A DNA stretch of 64,000 nucleotides from Saprospiraceae bacterium. Its GTDB lineage: Bacteria; Bacteroidota; Bacteroidia; Chitinophagales; Saprospiraceae. The translations under genes and the position numbers were made by a program. Positions 52,105-61,000 of this stretch are shown piece after piece. The notes under the pieces are model-generated. The model did no database searches and was not told the origin of the DNA. It saw nothing but the letters and a program-made list of their open reading frames with translations. Location: assembly GCA_028285545.1 (NCBI GenBank), contig JANQPA010000063.1:62001-126000 (forward strand), in the 5' to 3' direction. The stretch's first letter is position 1; the number at the start of each line of letters is the position of its first letter.

Positions 52105-53718
52105 ATGAAAAAAATCATATCATTCCTTTTGCCTTTGTTTTTGGTCACTTCGGCCAATTATGCCCAATCCGATTCAGACTTTTTTGATCTAGACAAAATT
52201 CAGGAGATAAAAATAGATTTTGAACAAGATAACTGGCGCTATTTGTTAGATTCGCTCAGATATAATGGTGATGGCAAGTTAATTGCAAATATTAATGTAA
52301 ATGGTCAATCCTATTCAGATGTTGGTATCAGATATTGGTTAGGAACCTCCTTCCAACCTGGAGCTTTCCGTAATGACCTCCATATTGATCTGGATATGGT
52401 TAGGATGACGCAAAGACATGCAAATAGAACCTCAATAGAACTTTCAAGCGCAGTAAGGGACCCCAGTATGGTTCGAGAAGTTCTTTCATATGGGATTGCA
52501 AGGACTTATATGCCTGCCTCCAGGGCTAATTTTGCCAAACTATATATCAATGATGAATATTGGGGATTGTTTGTTAACATCGAACCAATTGACAGAAATT
52601 TTTTACAAGATAACCTGGGATCTTCTAATGGCTCTTTTTATTATAGTCAGGCCAAACAGAATAAGAATGCCCCGCAAGGATGTAAAGAAAAGATTTTTGG
52701 TACCCTTCAAAAAGATTCCGGCACCAATTGCCTGGCAGCAAATTTCGCCGATCTTTCTGGCAATGGTTATTCAGATCTATCAAATTTAATTGACATCTTA
52801 AATAATAAACCAGAAGAGGTAGCTCGAATACTGGATGTAGATAGAACACTTTGGATGCTGGCCTTTAATAATGTAATGGCCAATTTGGACAGCTACACTG
52901 GTCAATATAGTCCCAACTATTATTTGTATAGAAATAATAATGGTCAGTTTGTACCTATCCTTTGGGATTTAAACTTAGCAGCTGGCAGTCTAAAAAATAC
53001 AGGCCAGGGATCTGATTTATCGGTAAAAGCTATGAGCAAACTCGATCCGCTGTTGCATGCCAACAACAGAACTAAACCCTTAATCAGCCAGTTATTAAAA
53101 AACGAAGAGTATAAGAAAATCTATCTGGCACATGTCAGAACGATCACTTATGAGCAATTTGTAAATAGTGATTTTGAAAAACGAGCGACTGAGCTCCAAA
53201 GTAAAATTCAGCAAGATTTTATCGATGATCCTAATAAATATTATGCCGCTGAAGATTTTGAAAAAAGTTTGACCTCTATAGTTGGAAAAACAAGTAGAAT
53301 TCCTGGATTAACCTCCTTTATGGAAGATCGGGCCAATTTTTTGAAAAAGGATCCCAATATGTTGTTTTTACCTTCTCAATTAGAGGATATACAGTTTAAA
53401 AGAAGAGAAAGATTTTCAAATGAGTTGGTGAAGAATTTTCAAATTAAAGCCAAGGTGACCAACTATCCTAAGCAGGTATTTGTTTATTATAGGTTTAGTG
53501 ATACTGAGGCCTTTAAAAAAGTACGCGCATTTGACGATGGCAAACACGAAGATGATCAGGCTCGAGATGGAATATTTGGATTGAAAATAGAACCCGTTTC
53601 AGATAGTTCTACTTTACAATACTATTTTTTCGTCGAAAATGCTAAAACAGCAAATTTTGACCCCCCTCGATATATGTATGAGCCTTATAAAATTAGCTTG
53701 TCGGAGCTTAATCGCTAG
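52105..53718 (+). CDS. Secreted CotH kinase-family protein (paralogue 1)
   Basis: ATG at 52105 gives MKKIISFLLPLFLVTSANYA as signal peptide (537 residues). The CotH core is visible: REVLSYGIARTYMPASRANF, AKLYINDEYWGLFVNIEPID with the conserved Y-x-x-x-x-x-Y-W/Y-G-x-Y motif, and VPILWDLNLAAGS with D and N as the metal-binding pair. In spore coats CotH is an atypical kinase that phosphorylates proteins; secreted Bacteroidota homologues have unknown targets. The C-terminal part resembles a beta domain. The paralogue lies immediately downstream. Confidence 0.85.
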   Translation: MKKIISFLLPLFLVTSANYAQSDSDFFDLDKIQEIKIDFEQDNWRYLLDSLRYNGDGKLIANINVNGQSYSDVGIRYWLGTSFQPGAFRNDLHIDLDMVRMTQRHANRTSIELSSAVRDPSMVREVLSYGIARTYMPASRANFAKLYINDEYWGLFVNIEPIDRNFLQDNLGSSNGSFYYSQAKQNKNAPQGCKEKIFGTLQKDSGTNCLAANFADLSGNGYSDLSNLIDILNNKPEEVARILDVDRTLWMLAFNNVMANLDSYTGQYSPNYYLYRNNNGQFVPILWDLNLAAGSLKNTGQGSDLSVKAMSKLDPLLHANNRTKPLISQLLKNEEYKKIYLAHVRTITYEQFVNSDFEKRATELQSKIQQDFIDDPNKYYAAEDFEKSLTSIVGKTSRIPGLTSFMEDRANFLKKDPNMLFLPSQLEDIQFKRRERFSNELVKNFQIKAKVTNYPKQVFVYYRFSDTEAFKKVRAFDDGKHEDDQARDGIFGLKIEPVSDSSTLQYYFFVENAKTANFDPPRYMYEPYKISLSELNR

Positions 53719-53752
53719 CTTTATCCAGCTAATTTATATCTTTAGGTGCTGA

Positions 53753-53921
53753 AGAAATTTTTGACAGAGGCCAGATCATAATTTATCACTTTTTATGGTC
53801 TGCCAAATATTATCTCTCTGAGTTTTTTTAATCAGGGAAAATTTCATTTTCCCTGATTAAAAAAACTTAGAAAAATAATATTAACTGGCGAATCCGCCAA
53901 AGGCGGGTGAGACAGTTTCTC
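53753..53921. mobile_element. MITE-like element, copy B, with 22-bp perfect hairpin
   Basis: The 31-bp sequence at 53884-53914 is the complement of 34000-34030 with three differences. The hairpin 53821-53842 / 53846-53867 (22 bp, loop TTC) is 16 bp away; its sequence is unrelated to that of copy A. The other side also aligns weakly to copy A. It lies between the two CotH genes. Confidence 0.55.
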
Positions 53922-53958
53922 TTAACTCTTCTATTCATCTAAACAAACTGAAGAGGCT

Positions 53959-55551
53959 ATGTTTAAATCGATTTTTCTCCTGTTTTTTACCCTTAGCATT
54001 GCAACCTGTGCTAAAAGCCAGGATATCTTTCACCCCGATTCTATTCTGGAGGTAAAGTTATATTTTATTGAGTCTGATTGGCATAACATTCTAGACTCGC
54101 TAAAGGAGGACCGAAAAGAAGAAAGGCTGGATGGAAAAGCCTATGTTAATGGTGTTAAATACAACAAAATTGCTGTTCGATACAAAGGCAACAGCTCTTA
54201 TCACAGTGTAGAAAGACGTGGGGAAAAAAAATTGCCACTCAATATTAAATTCGATAAAGATTTCAGATTACCTGGAGATTATAATCGACTGAAATTGGCG
54301 AATGGATTTAGAGATCCAAGTTTTGTTAGGGAAGTCATCTCTTATGAGATAGCCCGTAAATACCTACATGCCCCAAAGGCTAATTTTGCTAATGTCTATG
54401 TTAATGACGAATATCTGGGATTGTATACTAGTGCAGAGGATGTAGATAAAACCTTTTTCCAGGATCATTTTAATTTTCAAAAAGGAGTCATCTTTAAGTG
54501 TGATCCCGATTGGAGGGCCAAACAACCTGATTATTGCCCTGAAGCTGATAAGGCTTCCCTGATGTATCTTGGTGAAGATTCTTTATGCTATCAAGGACTG
54601 TATGAACTTAAATCTAACCACGGTTGGAAGGAACTAATTGCCCTTACCAAAGAATTGAATGAAGCTAATCCTCAAATTGAGAAGATGCTAAATGTCGATC
54701 AAAGTCTTTGGATGATGGCTTTTAATAATGTCCTGGTGAATTTGGATAGTTATGCCGGAGCATTCAGCCATAATTATTACTTATACCAGGATTCTTTTGG
54801 TGTTTTTCATCCCATTGTCTGGGATATGAATTTGTCTTTTGGCGGCTTTACTTTATTGACAGAAGAAAAAGTACTTGAGACGGAGGATCTCCAAAAGTTT
54901 AGCCTTTTTACCAATTATAATAATGAAAAAAGGCCCCTGGCTTCAAAACTTTTGAAGAATGACCTTTATCGAAAAATTTATGTCGCCCATTCCAAAACCA
55001 TTCTAGAGGAAAATTTCACCAATGGTTTTTTCAAGCAAAGAGTAGACTCACTGATGGCTTTTGTAGCCCCACATGTAGAAAAAGACAGTCAAAAATTGTA
55101 TTCCTTAGAGGATTTTCACTTAAATTTTGATACTACCGTTATGGCTAATTCTGCACCCATCATAGGATTGTATGAATTGATGGACAAGCGTGTCGAATAC
55201 TTAGAAAATCATCCTTTAATGCAAAGAGAGAGCCCTACCATTGATGAAATCAAGCATCAATCAATTGAAGATCAGATTCAGATCGATGTAAAAGCTGCGG
55301 GTGCTATTCAGGTTTGGCTATGCTATCGAAATGCCGGTAATATTAATTTTCAAAGAACACAGATGATTGGAGGAGAAATAGCTGGAAGTGAAAGCGGTGA
55401 TCTGCAAAAGTGGTCATTTGCTCTTCCTGCCAAGGATATTCAGGAATATTACATCATTGCAGAAGGTGAAAAAGCAGCTATCCTAGCTCCCAGAAGGGCT
55501 TCCAAAGAATTTTTCAGCGTCTCATCACCCCATATAACGAATAACGAATAA
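53959..55551 (+). CDS. Secreted CotH kinase-family protein (paralogue 2)
   Basis: 530 residues, signal peptide MFKSIFLLFFTLSIATCAKS (a possible lipobox at TC is weak). The core motifs repeat: GFRDPSFVREVISYEIARKY, ANFANVYVNDEYLGLYTSAE and HPIVWDMNLSFGG with D and N. It extends the CotH family pair but is diverged from the first copy, so this is an old duplication. Its stop codon falls inside an AACGAAT heptamer array, so the last few residues (ITNNE) are encoded by the repeat. Confidence 0.85.
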   Translation: MFKSIFLLFFTLSIATCAKSQDIFHPDSILEVKLYFIESDWHNILDSLKEDRKEERLDGKAYVNGVKYNKIAVRYKGNSSYHSVERRGEKKLPLNIKFDKDFRLPGDYNRLKLANGFRDPSFVREVISYEIARKYLHAPKANFANVYVNDEYLGLYTSAEDVDKTFFQDHFNFQKGVIFKCDPDWRAKQPDYCPEADKASLMYLGEDSLCYQGLYELKSNHGWKELIALTKELNEANPQIEKMLNVDQSLWMMAFNNVLVNLDSYAGAFSHNYYLYQDSFGVFHPIVWDMNLSFGGFTLLTEEKVLETEDLQKFSLFTNYNNEKRPLASKLLKNDLYRKIYVAHSKTILEENFTNGFFKQRVDSLMAFVAPHVEKDSQKLYSLEDFHLNFDTTVMANSAPIIGLYELMDKRVEYLENHPLMQRESPTIDEIKHQSIEDQIQIDVKAAGAIQVWLCYRNAGNINFQRTQMIGGEIAGSESGDLQKWSFALPAKDIQEYYIIAEGEKAAILAPRRASKEFFSVSSPHITNNE

Positions 55552-55563
55552 CCGACAACCGAT
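55536..55563. repeat. Four AACGAAT/AACCGAC heptamers at a gene end
   Basis: Units at 55536, 55543, 55550 and 55557. The CotH2 stop TAA (55549-55551) is formed by the unit junction and the next gene starts at 55568, five bases after the array. Confidence 0.85.
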
Positions 55564-55567
55564 CCCA

Positions 55568-56536
55568 ATGCCGCTGATACAAAAATCGACCTATAGACGG
55601 GCTCCGTTCTATCAATTTAATGGCCACCTGCAAACCATCTTTCCATCTGCCCTGCGCAAAATTGAAGTGGCCTATGAACGAGAACGCCTGGAATTAGATG
55701 ATGGCGATTTTGTGGACCTCGATTGGATTGATAATAAGAGTTCCTGCCTGGCAGTTCTTTCACATGGCCTGGAGGGTAATTCTCAGCGATCCTACATTTT
55801 AGGAATGGCCAAGCTTTTTAATGAAAAAAAGTGGGATGTCTTGGCCTGGAATTGTCGCTCCTGTAGTGAAGAGATGAACCGAAATTTCCGCCTGTACAAT
55901 CATGGAGAAATTGGAGATATTGGTCTGGTTATTGAACATGCTCTTCACCTTAAAGATTACCAGAAAATTGTTTTGGTGGGTTACAGCATGGGAGGAAATA
56001 TTACCTTGAAATATCTGGGAGTTAATGGCAAAAGTTTACCAGATGTTATCAAGGGGGGTATTGCTTTTTCCACTCCTTGTGATCTGGAATCAAGTTCTAA
56101 TACTTTGGACAAGCCAGGTAATTTTGTTTACCGGAGAAAGTTTTTAAATAAGCTGAAAGAAAAGCTGGGAAGGAAAGCCGAACAGTTTCCCGGAACAATA
56201 GATATGTCCAAATTTGAAGCCATTAAGGTCTGGAGAGATTTCGATGTTTTTTATTCTGCTCCCATCAGTGGTTATGGTAGTGTGGAAGATTTTTATTGGC
56301 ATTGTAGTGCCAAAAATTTCTTGCAGGACCTGAAGGTTCCCACCCTCTTGGTCAATGCTCAAAATGACCCCATTTTAACTCCTGCATGCTCTCCTATTGA
56401 TATTGCCAATTCCCATCCGTATTTTTACCTGGAAACTCCCAAACAGGGAGGTCACGTCGGTTTTGCCTGGAGTGGTAAGCCCTATACCTGGTCTGAATGG
56501 AGAGTGATGGATTTTGTAAGTTCAAACCTTAATTGA
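55568..56536 (+). CDS. YheT-like alpha/beta hydrolase
   Basis: 322 residues, no signal peptide. The YheT-type features are visible: FYQFNGHLQTIFPSALRK, LAVLSHGLEGNSQRSYIL and the nucleophile elbow VGYSMGGNITLKYLG, with acid in NAQNDPILTP and histidine in QGGHVGFAW. The family comprises lipases or esterases that act on hydrophobic acyl substrates; the precise target is unknown. It begins only 16 bp after the CotH2 stop and ends exactly where the 47-bp inverted repeat begins. Confidence 0.85.
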   Translation: MPLIQKSTYRRAPFYQFNGHLQTIFPSALRKIEVAYERERLELDDGDFVDLDWIDNKSSCLAVLSHGLEGNSQRSYILGMAKLFNEKKWDVLAWNCRSCSEEMNRNFRLYNHGEIGDIGLVIEHALHLKDYQKIVLVGYSMGGNITLKYLGVNGKSLPDVIKGGIAFSTPCDLESSSNTLDKPGNFVYRRKFLNKLKEKLGRKAEQFPGTIDMSKFEAIKVWRDFDVFYSAPISGYGSVEDFYWHCSAKNFLQDLKVPTLLVNAQNDPILTPACSPIDIANSHPYFYLETPKQGGHVGFAWSGKPYTWSEWRVMDFVSSNLN

Positions 56537-56803
56537 GTTTTCAAGTTAGCAAGTGTTCACGCCTGTCTACCGACAGGTAGATATTCACGTTAGGTCTTTA
56601 GGAGAATTGAGTGGAAAGTTATTGATTTTTAGGATGTTTTGGTACGCTGATTTCTCCAAGAACGAAAATATTTATCTGCATAATTCGCGAAATTTGCGTG
56701 AAAAAAAGCAACAATAATCAGCCATACTTTTAATAGAACGATCCCTAACCGTAAACATCTACCTGTCGGTAGACAGGCGTGAACACTTGCTAACTTGAAA
56801 ACT
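56536..56803. mobile_element. MITE-like element with 47-bp perfect terminal inverted repeats
   Basis: Arms 56536-56582 and 56757-56803 are perfect reverse complements (47 bp). They include the 22-bp hairpin repeat seen at 23387-23408, the GTGAACAC unit and AACTTGCT/AACTTGAA units. The 174-bp interior holds dispersed repeat copy 4 and no ORF. The element fills the gap between the YheT-like gene stop and sbcD. It may be a non-autonomous element, or two inserted repeats in inverted order. Confidence 0.75.
56668..56735. repeat. Dispersed intergenic repeat, copy 4 (most diverged)
   Basis: Shares ATCTGCATAATTCGCGAAAT, TTTGCGTGAAAAAAAGC and AACAATAATCAGCCATACTT with copies 1 and 3. Confidence 0.45.
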
Positions 56804-56810
56804 TGCTAAC

Positions 56811-58043
56811 TTGAAAAACTTGAAAACTTTAAGAATACTACATACCTCAGATTGGCACCTTGGACAAAAATTGCTACATCGAGATCGAAAAGAAGAGCAT
56901 CAACTGGCTCTGGACTGGTTACTGGAGTTGATTATCCAGGAAAAAGTAGACGTGGTGATTGTGTCAGGAGATATTTTTGATATAACCAATCCACCTAACG
57001 TAGCCAGGAAAATGTACTATAACTTCTTGACTAAACTTGTTAACTCCTCTTGCAGATATCTGGTTGTTACAGGTGGTAATCATGATTCCCCTTCCATGCT
57101 TGAAGCTCCTAAGGAATTACTTCGGGCTTTTAATTTTTGGATCTTTGGCTCCATCCCAGAAAAAAGAGAAGATCAATTGATTGAAATTACCGATGAGCAG
57201 GGAAATCTACAATGTGTCATTGCCGCTGTACCCTTTTTAAGGGACCGGGACCTGAGTTATGGCCAAAGCATGGAAGGAGGCTTGGATCGTTTGGAACGTA
57301 TTCGAAAAGGTTTGGCGCATCATTATCAAGAATTGGGACAATTAATAGAAAAACAATTTCCAGATTCCATTCCCATTATTGGAACTGGCCATTTGTATGC
57401 CAGTGGAGCTCAGGCCAGTGATAAGCAGGATAATATTTATATAGGCGATAAAGAAAATATTGAGGTGGAGCAATTTCCCAAAGTATTCGACTATATTGCC
57501 CTTGGGCATATTCACCGAGCCCAAAGTATTGGAGGGAATGATGCTGTTCGATATAGTGGCAGTTTGATACCATTGAGTTTTAGTGAAACCAAAGATGAAA
57601 AAGGGGTTTATCTCGTCGATTTTAATGGAAAAAAAATAGAAAACATCGAATTTAAAACCGTACCTGTATTTCGCAGATTAAAAACCATTCAGGGAAATTT
57701 AGAAGAAATAGAGGAAAAACTCAAAAAATTTGAAGCCAAGGAAAGAAGCCTAACTCCCTGGATAGAGGTTATTGTCGAAACAGATGCCATGATCCCTCGT
57801 CTGGACCTCCAACTGAGGGAAATGGTGAAGGATATGGACCTCGAATTGTTAAAAATTCGTGTACAGCACCAATACCAGAGCCTTTCAGAACAAATGAGTA
57901 TGGCCGATCTGGATTCTCTGGAAGTAATGGATGTTTTTAAGAAAAAATGCGAATCTTATGGCTCCAGTCCTGATGAAATGGATGCCCTTGAAAAAACTTT
58001 TTTGGAATTGATGAATTGGATGGATGATAAAGATGAGCAGTAA
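56811..58043 (+). CDS. sbcD: Exonuclease SbcD
   Basis: Nuclease subunit of SbcCD (Mre11), cutting hairpins and DNA ends with Mn2+. The five phosphoesterase motifs are visible: LHTSDWHLG, VIVSGDIFD, TGGNHDS, GTGHLYASG and ALGHIHRAQ. About 410 residues, normal length. There is no in-frame ATG between an upstream stop (56796) and the conserved motif I, so translation must begin at TTG 56811 or TTG 56820; the alternative MKTLRILHTSDW is more like the family N-terminus. The start lies in the AACTTGAA repeat following the inverted-repeat element. It is followed by sbcC after 2 bp. Confidence 0.92.
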   Translation: MKNLKTLRILHTSDWHLGQKLLHRDRKEEHQLALDWLLELIIQEKVDVVIVSGDIFDITNPPNVARKMYYNFLTKLVNSSCRYLVVTGGNHDSPSMLEAPKELLRAFNFWIFGSIPEKREDQLIEITDEQGNLQCVIAAVPFLRDRDLSYGQSMEGGLDRLERIRKGLAHHYQELGQLIEKQFPDSIPIIGTGHLYASGAQASDKQDNIYIGDKENIEVEQFPKVFDYIALGHIHRAQSIGGNDAVRYSGSLIPLSFSETKDEKGVYLVDFNGKKIENIEFKTVPVFRRLKTIQGNLEEIEEKLKKFEAKERSLTPWIEVIVETDAMIPRLDLQLREMVKDMDLELLKIRVQHQYQSLSEQMSMADLDSLEVMDVFKKKCESYGSSPDEMDALEKTFLELMNWMDDKDEQ

Positions 58044-58045
58044 TT

Positions 58046-61000
58046 ATGAAAATTAGAAAAATTAATGTCAGAAATCTAAACTCCCTACGCGGTGATAATA
58101 CCATGGACTTTATGGCTATTCCACTTGCTCATACCGGCTTGTTTGCCATCATTGGAGAGACTGGTGCAGGGAAGTCCACTATTTTGGATGCCATCACTTT
58201 AGCTCTTTACGGTAAAATGCCTCGCAATAAAAATGTAAAAGAGGTTTTATCATACGGAGCTGTTGAAGCCATCGCTGAAGTAGAGTTTGAACATGATGAG
58301 TCCATTTTTCAGGCGAAATGGTCTTTATGGCGGTCTCGTGGTAAGATTGAAGGTAAGGTTCAGGAACCTAAAAGAGAATTAGGGCGCTGGAATCCACATC
58401 TGAATGAATTCGAAATTATTGCAGAAAAAGTCCGGGAGGTAGATGAAAAAGTAGAACAGGTTACGGGCCTTGATTACGATCGTTTTCGCAGATCTGTTCT
58501 ATTAGCACAAGGAGATTTTGCTGCATTTTTGGATTCTGATGAAAGGGAGCGTAGTGAATTATTAGAAAAAATTACGGGTACAGAAGTCTATTCACAATTA
58601 TCCAAAGCAGCCTACGAAAGGCATAAACAGGAACGCGACCAACTGGATCGCATCAAGTTTGAAATGGAAACGCTTAAAATATTAAGCGAGGAAGAATTGA
58701 AAACACTAGAACAAGACTTGAAAAATATCCAAGAAGAAGTAAAAAACCTAAAATCAAAAAAAACAACAGTAGATGCGCAGCTAAGTGAATTGAAAAACCT
58801 GGAAGATTTAAAACAAAAGAAAATAAAGCTCCAGGCTACAATTGAAAAGCTAGAAGAGGAAACTCAACAATTGCAAGAGGATTTTGATCGATTGCAATAT
58901 TACGAAAAAGCAAAAGTCTTTTTGCCGGAACTGGCCATACTAGATAATTGGATGGAAAACCTGCAAAATTCAAGCCAGGAACTGGTTAAAATTGAAAATA
59001 GACTGAACCAATTACAAAAAGATCATGAAAGTGGCGCAAAACAAAATAGAGCAGTTACTAAAGAATTGGAATTAAAAAAAGAAGAATTTCGCTCTATGGA
59101 GTCTAAATGGTTGAAGGCAAAAGATTTAGATAAGACCAATGAGCGCCAGGAAAAGATTGTTCAAAATTTGCAAACCGAAAAGGATACCCTTGCTCAAGAA
59201 TTTAAAAAAGCGAGCCAAAACTACGAGAATACCTCTTCTCATCTGAAAGAGACTCAGATAAAAAGTGAAAACCTACAACAGTGGCTAGCAGAAAATCAAA
59301 ATTTAGATCGCCTGCAAACCAATTTATCTGGCATTTTAAGGGAATTAAAAGATTGGCAAGAGTCAAAAAAAGACTTGGACCAAATGCTTAGCGAGCAGGA
59401 AAGACAAAAGAGCAGTCTCCAAGATTTTGATAAGAAAACTGCCGAATTAAATAAAGAACTACAAGCCTCCCAGAAATCCGTTGAGAAACTTCGGCAGCAA
59501 TTAAAAGACATAATGCCTCAAAATTATGCCCTCAAAGAAAGTCAGTTGTTGGAGTTAATGCACAAAGATTTGGAAAATTTGTCCAGTCAGCAAAATGAAT
59601 TGGAGAAGCTTCAATTGAAAAACCAGGAATATCAGCAATTATTAAATGAAGAAGATACTTATTTACAAGAGCTGGAACACCTTAGAACTGAAGAGTCTAT
59701 TTTATTTAAACATCTAATAACCCTCCTTCAAGAGCACGACGAGAATAAAAAATTCCTGGACTTCAAATCTGAAATTTTTGAACAACAGCAACTCATCGTC
59801 AATTATGAAAAAGACAGGGAGGAGCTAAAAGATGGAGACCCATGCCCCCTGTGTTTTTCCACCCAGCATCCATTTCGGGAAAAAGAATACAAACCTTTTG
59901 TTAATGAGGCACGCAAGGAGTTTGAAATGGCTAAGAAAAGGTATGAAAAGACGGATCTCAAATACCGGAGTTTACAGAATAAACAACAAAGCTTGGTTTT
60001 ATCAATTGAACAAAGTTCAAATCACCTGGAACGTCAGAAACAGCGAATTCTGGAATGGGAAGCTAATTTTCAAAAGCAGGCTCTGGAATCTGAGTTAGGA
60101 GGAATTCAGTTGTACAATAAAGATACACTGAATCAAAAGATCAAGGAAAATAATAATAAGCTGGAGGTTTTAAAAGGGCAAAAATCAGAGTTAGGAAAAA
60201 TTCTTTCATTGCTTGAAAAACAAAAAGAATTATTAAGTGAAAAAGATGAGAGTCTTCGAGAATTGAAGAGTGAACACAAAATTTTGCTTAATGCAGGTTT
60301 AAGTCGGGAAAAACAAATAGAGGGGCAGCGAAAAAGAGTTCAAAATTTGGAACATCGGATAGGAGAGGAGTTAAAACATTATAACCTTTCTTTTCAAGAG
60401 GAAGATTTAACCTCACTAGCTTCCAAGTTGACTAAGTGGAGAGATGATTTTCAGGAAAGAACCCGTAAAAAAATTGAAATCGAAAGAAAGCTGGGGATTT
60501 TAAATAAAGAACTCGAACAATTATCCCGTGAAAACAGAAAAATTAAAGAAAACTTAGACAAGAAGGAGCAAATACTGTCTTTGGAATTCCAAAACTTGGA
60601 GAAGGGTAAAAAGACCAGGTATGAACTACTAGGGGCCTTAGATCCTGATCGTGAAAAAGAATCCTTCCTGCAAAACCTCAAAAACCTGGAACAAAAGCAG
60701 GAAGCATCCAGATCTGCACTTGAGGATATTAAAAGACAATTAGATGCCACTGCGGCCCTTCATGAAAAAGAAAAAAAGGATAATCAAAAATTTATTGCTG
60801 TTAAAGCAGAAAAAGAAAACAATTTGCTGGAAAGTCTTAAAAAGGCGGGAATATCTTCCATTGATTCCCTAAGAGCAATAAACCTCAGTGAAGACCAAGT
60901 GAAGGCCATTCGTCTTCGTAAAGAAGAATTAGAGCAACTGAAAATCGAAAACCGCAGGCTGATGAAAGATACTGACAGTGAATTAAATGATCTGCAGAGT

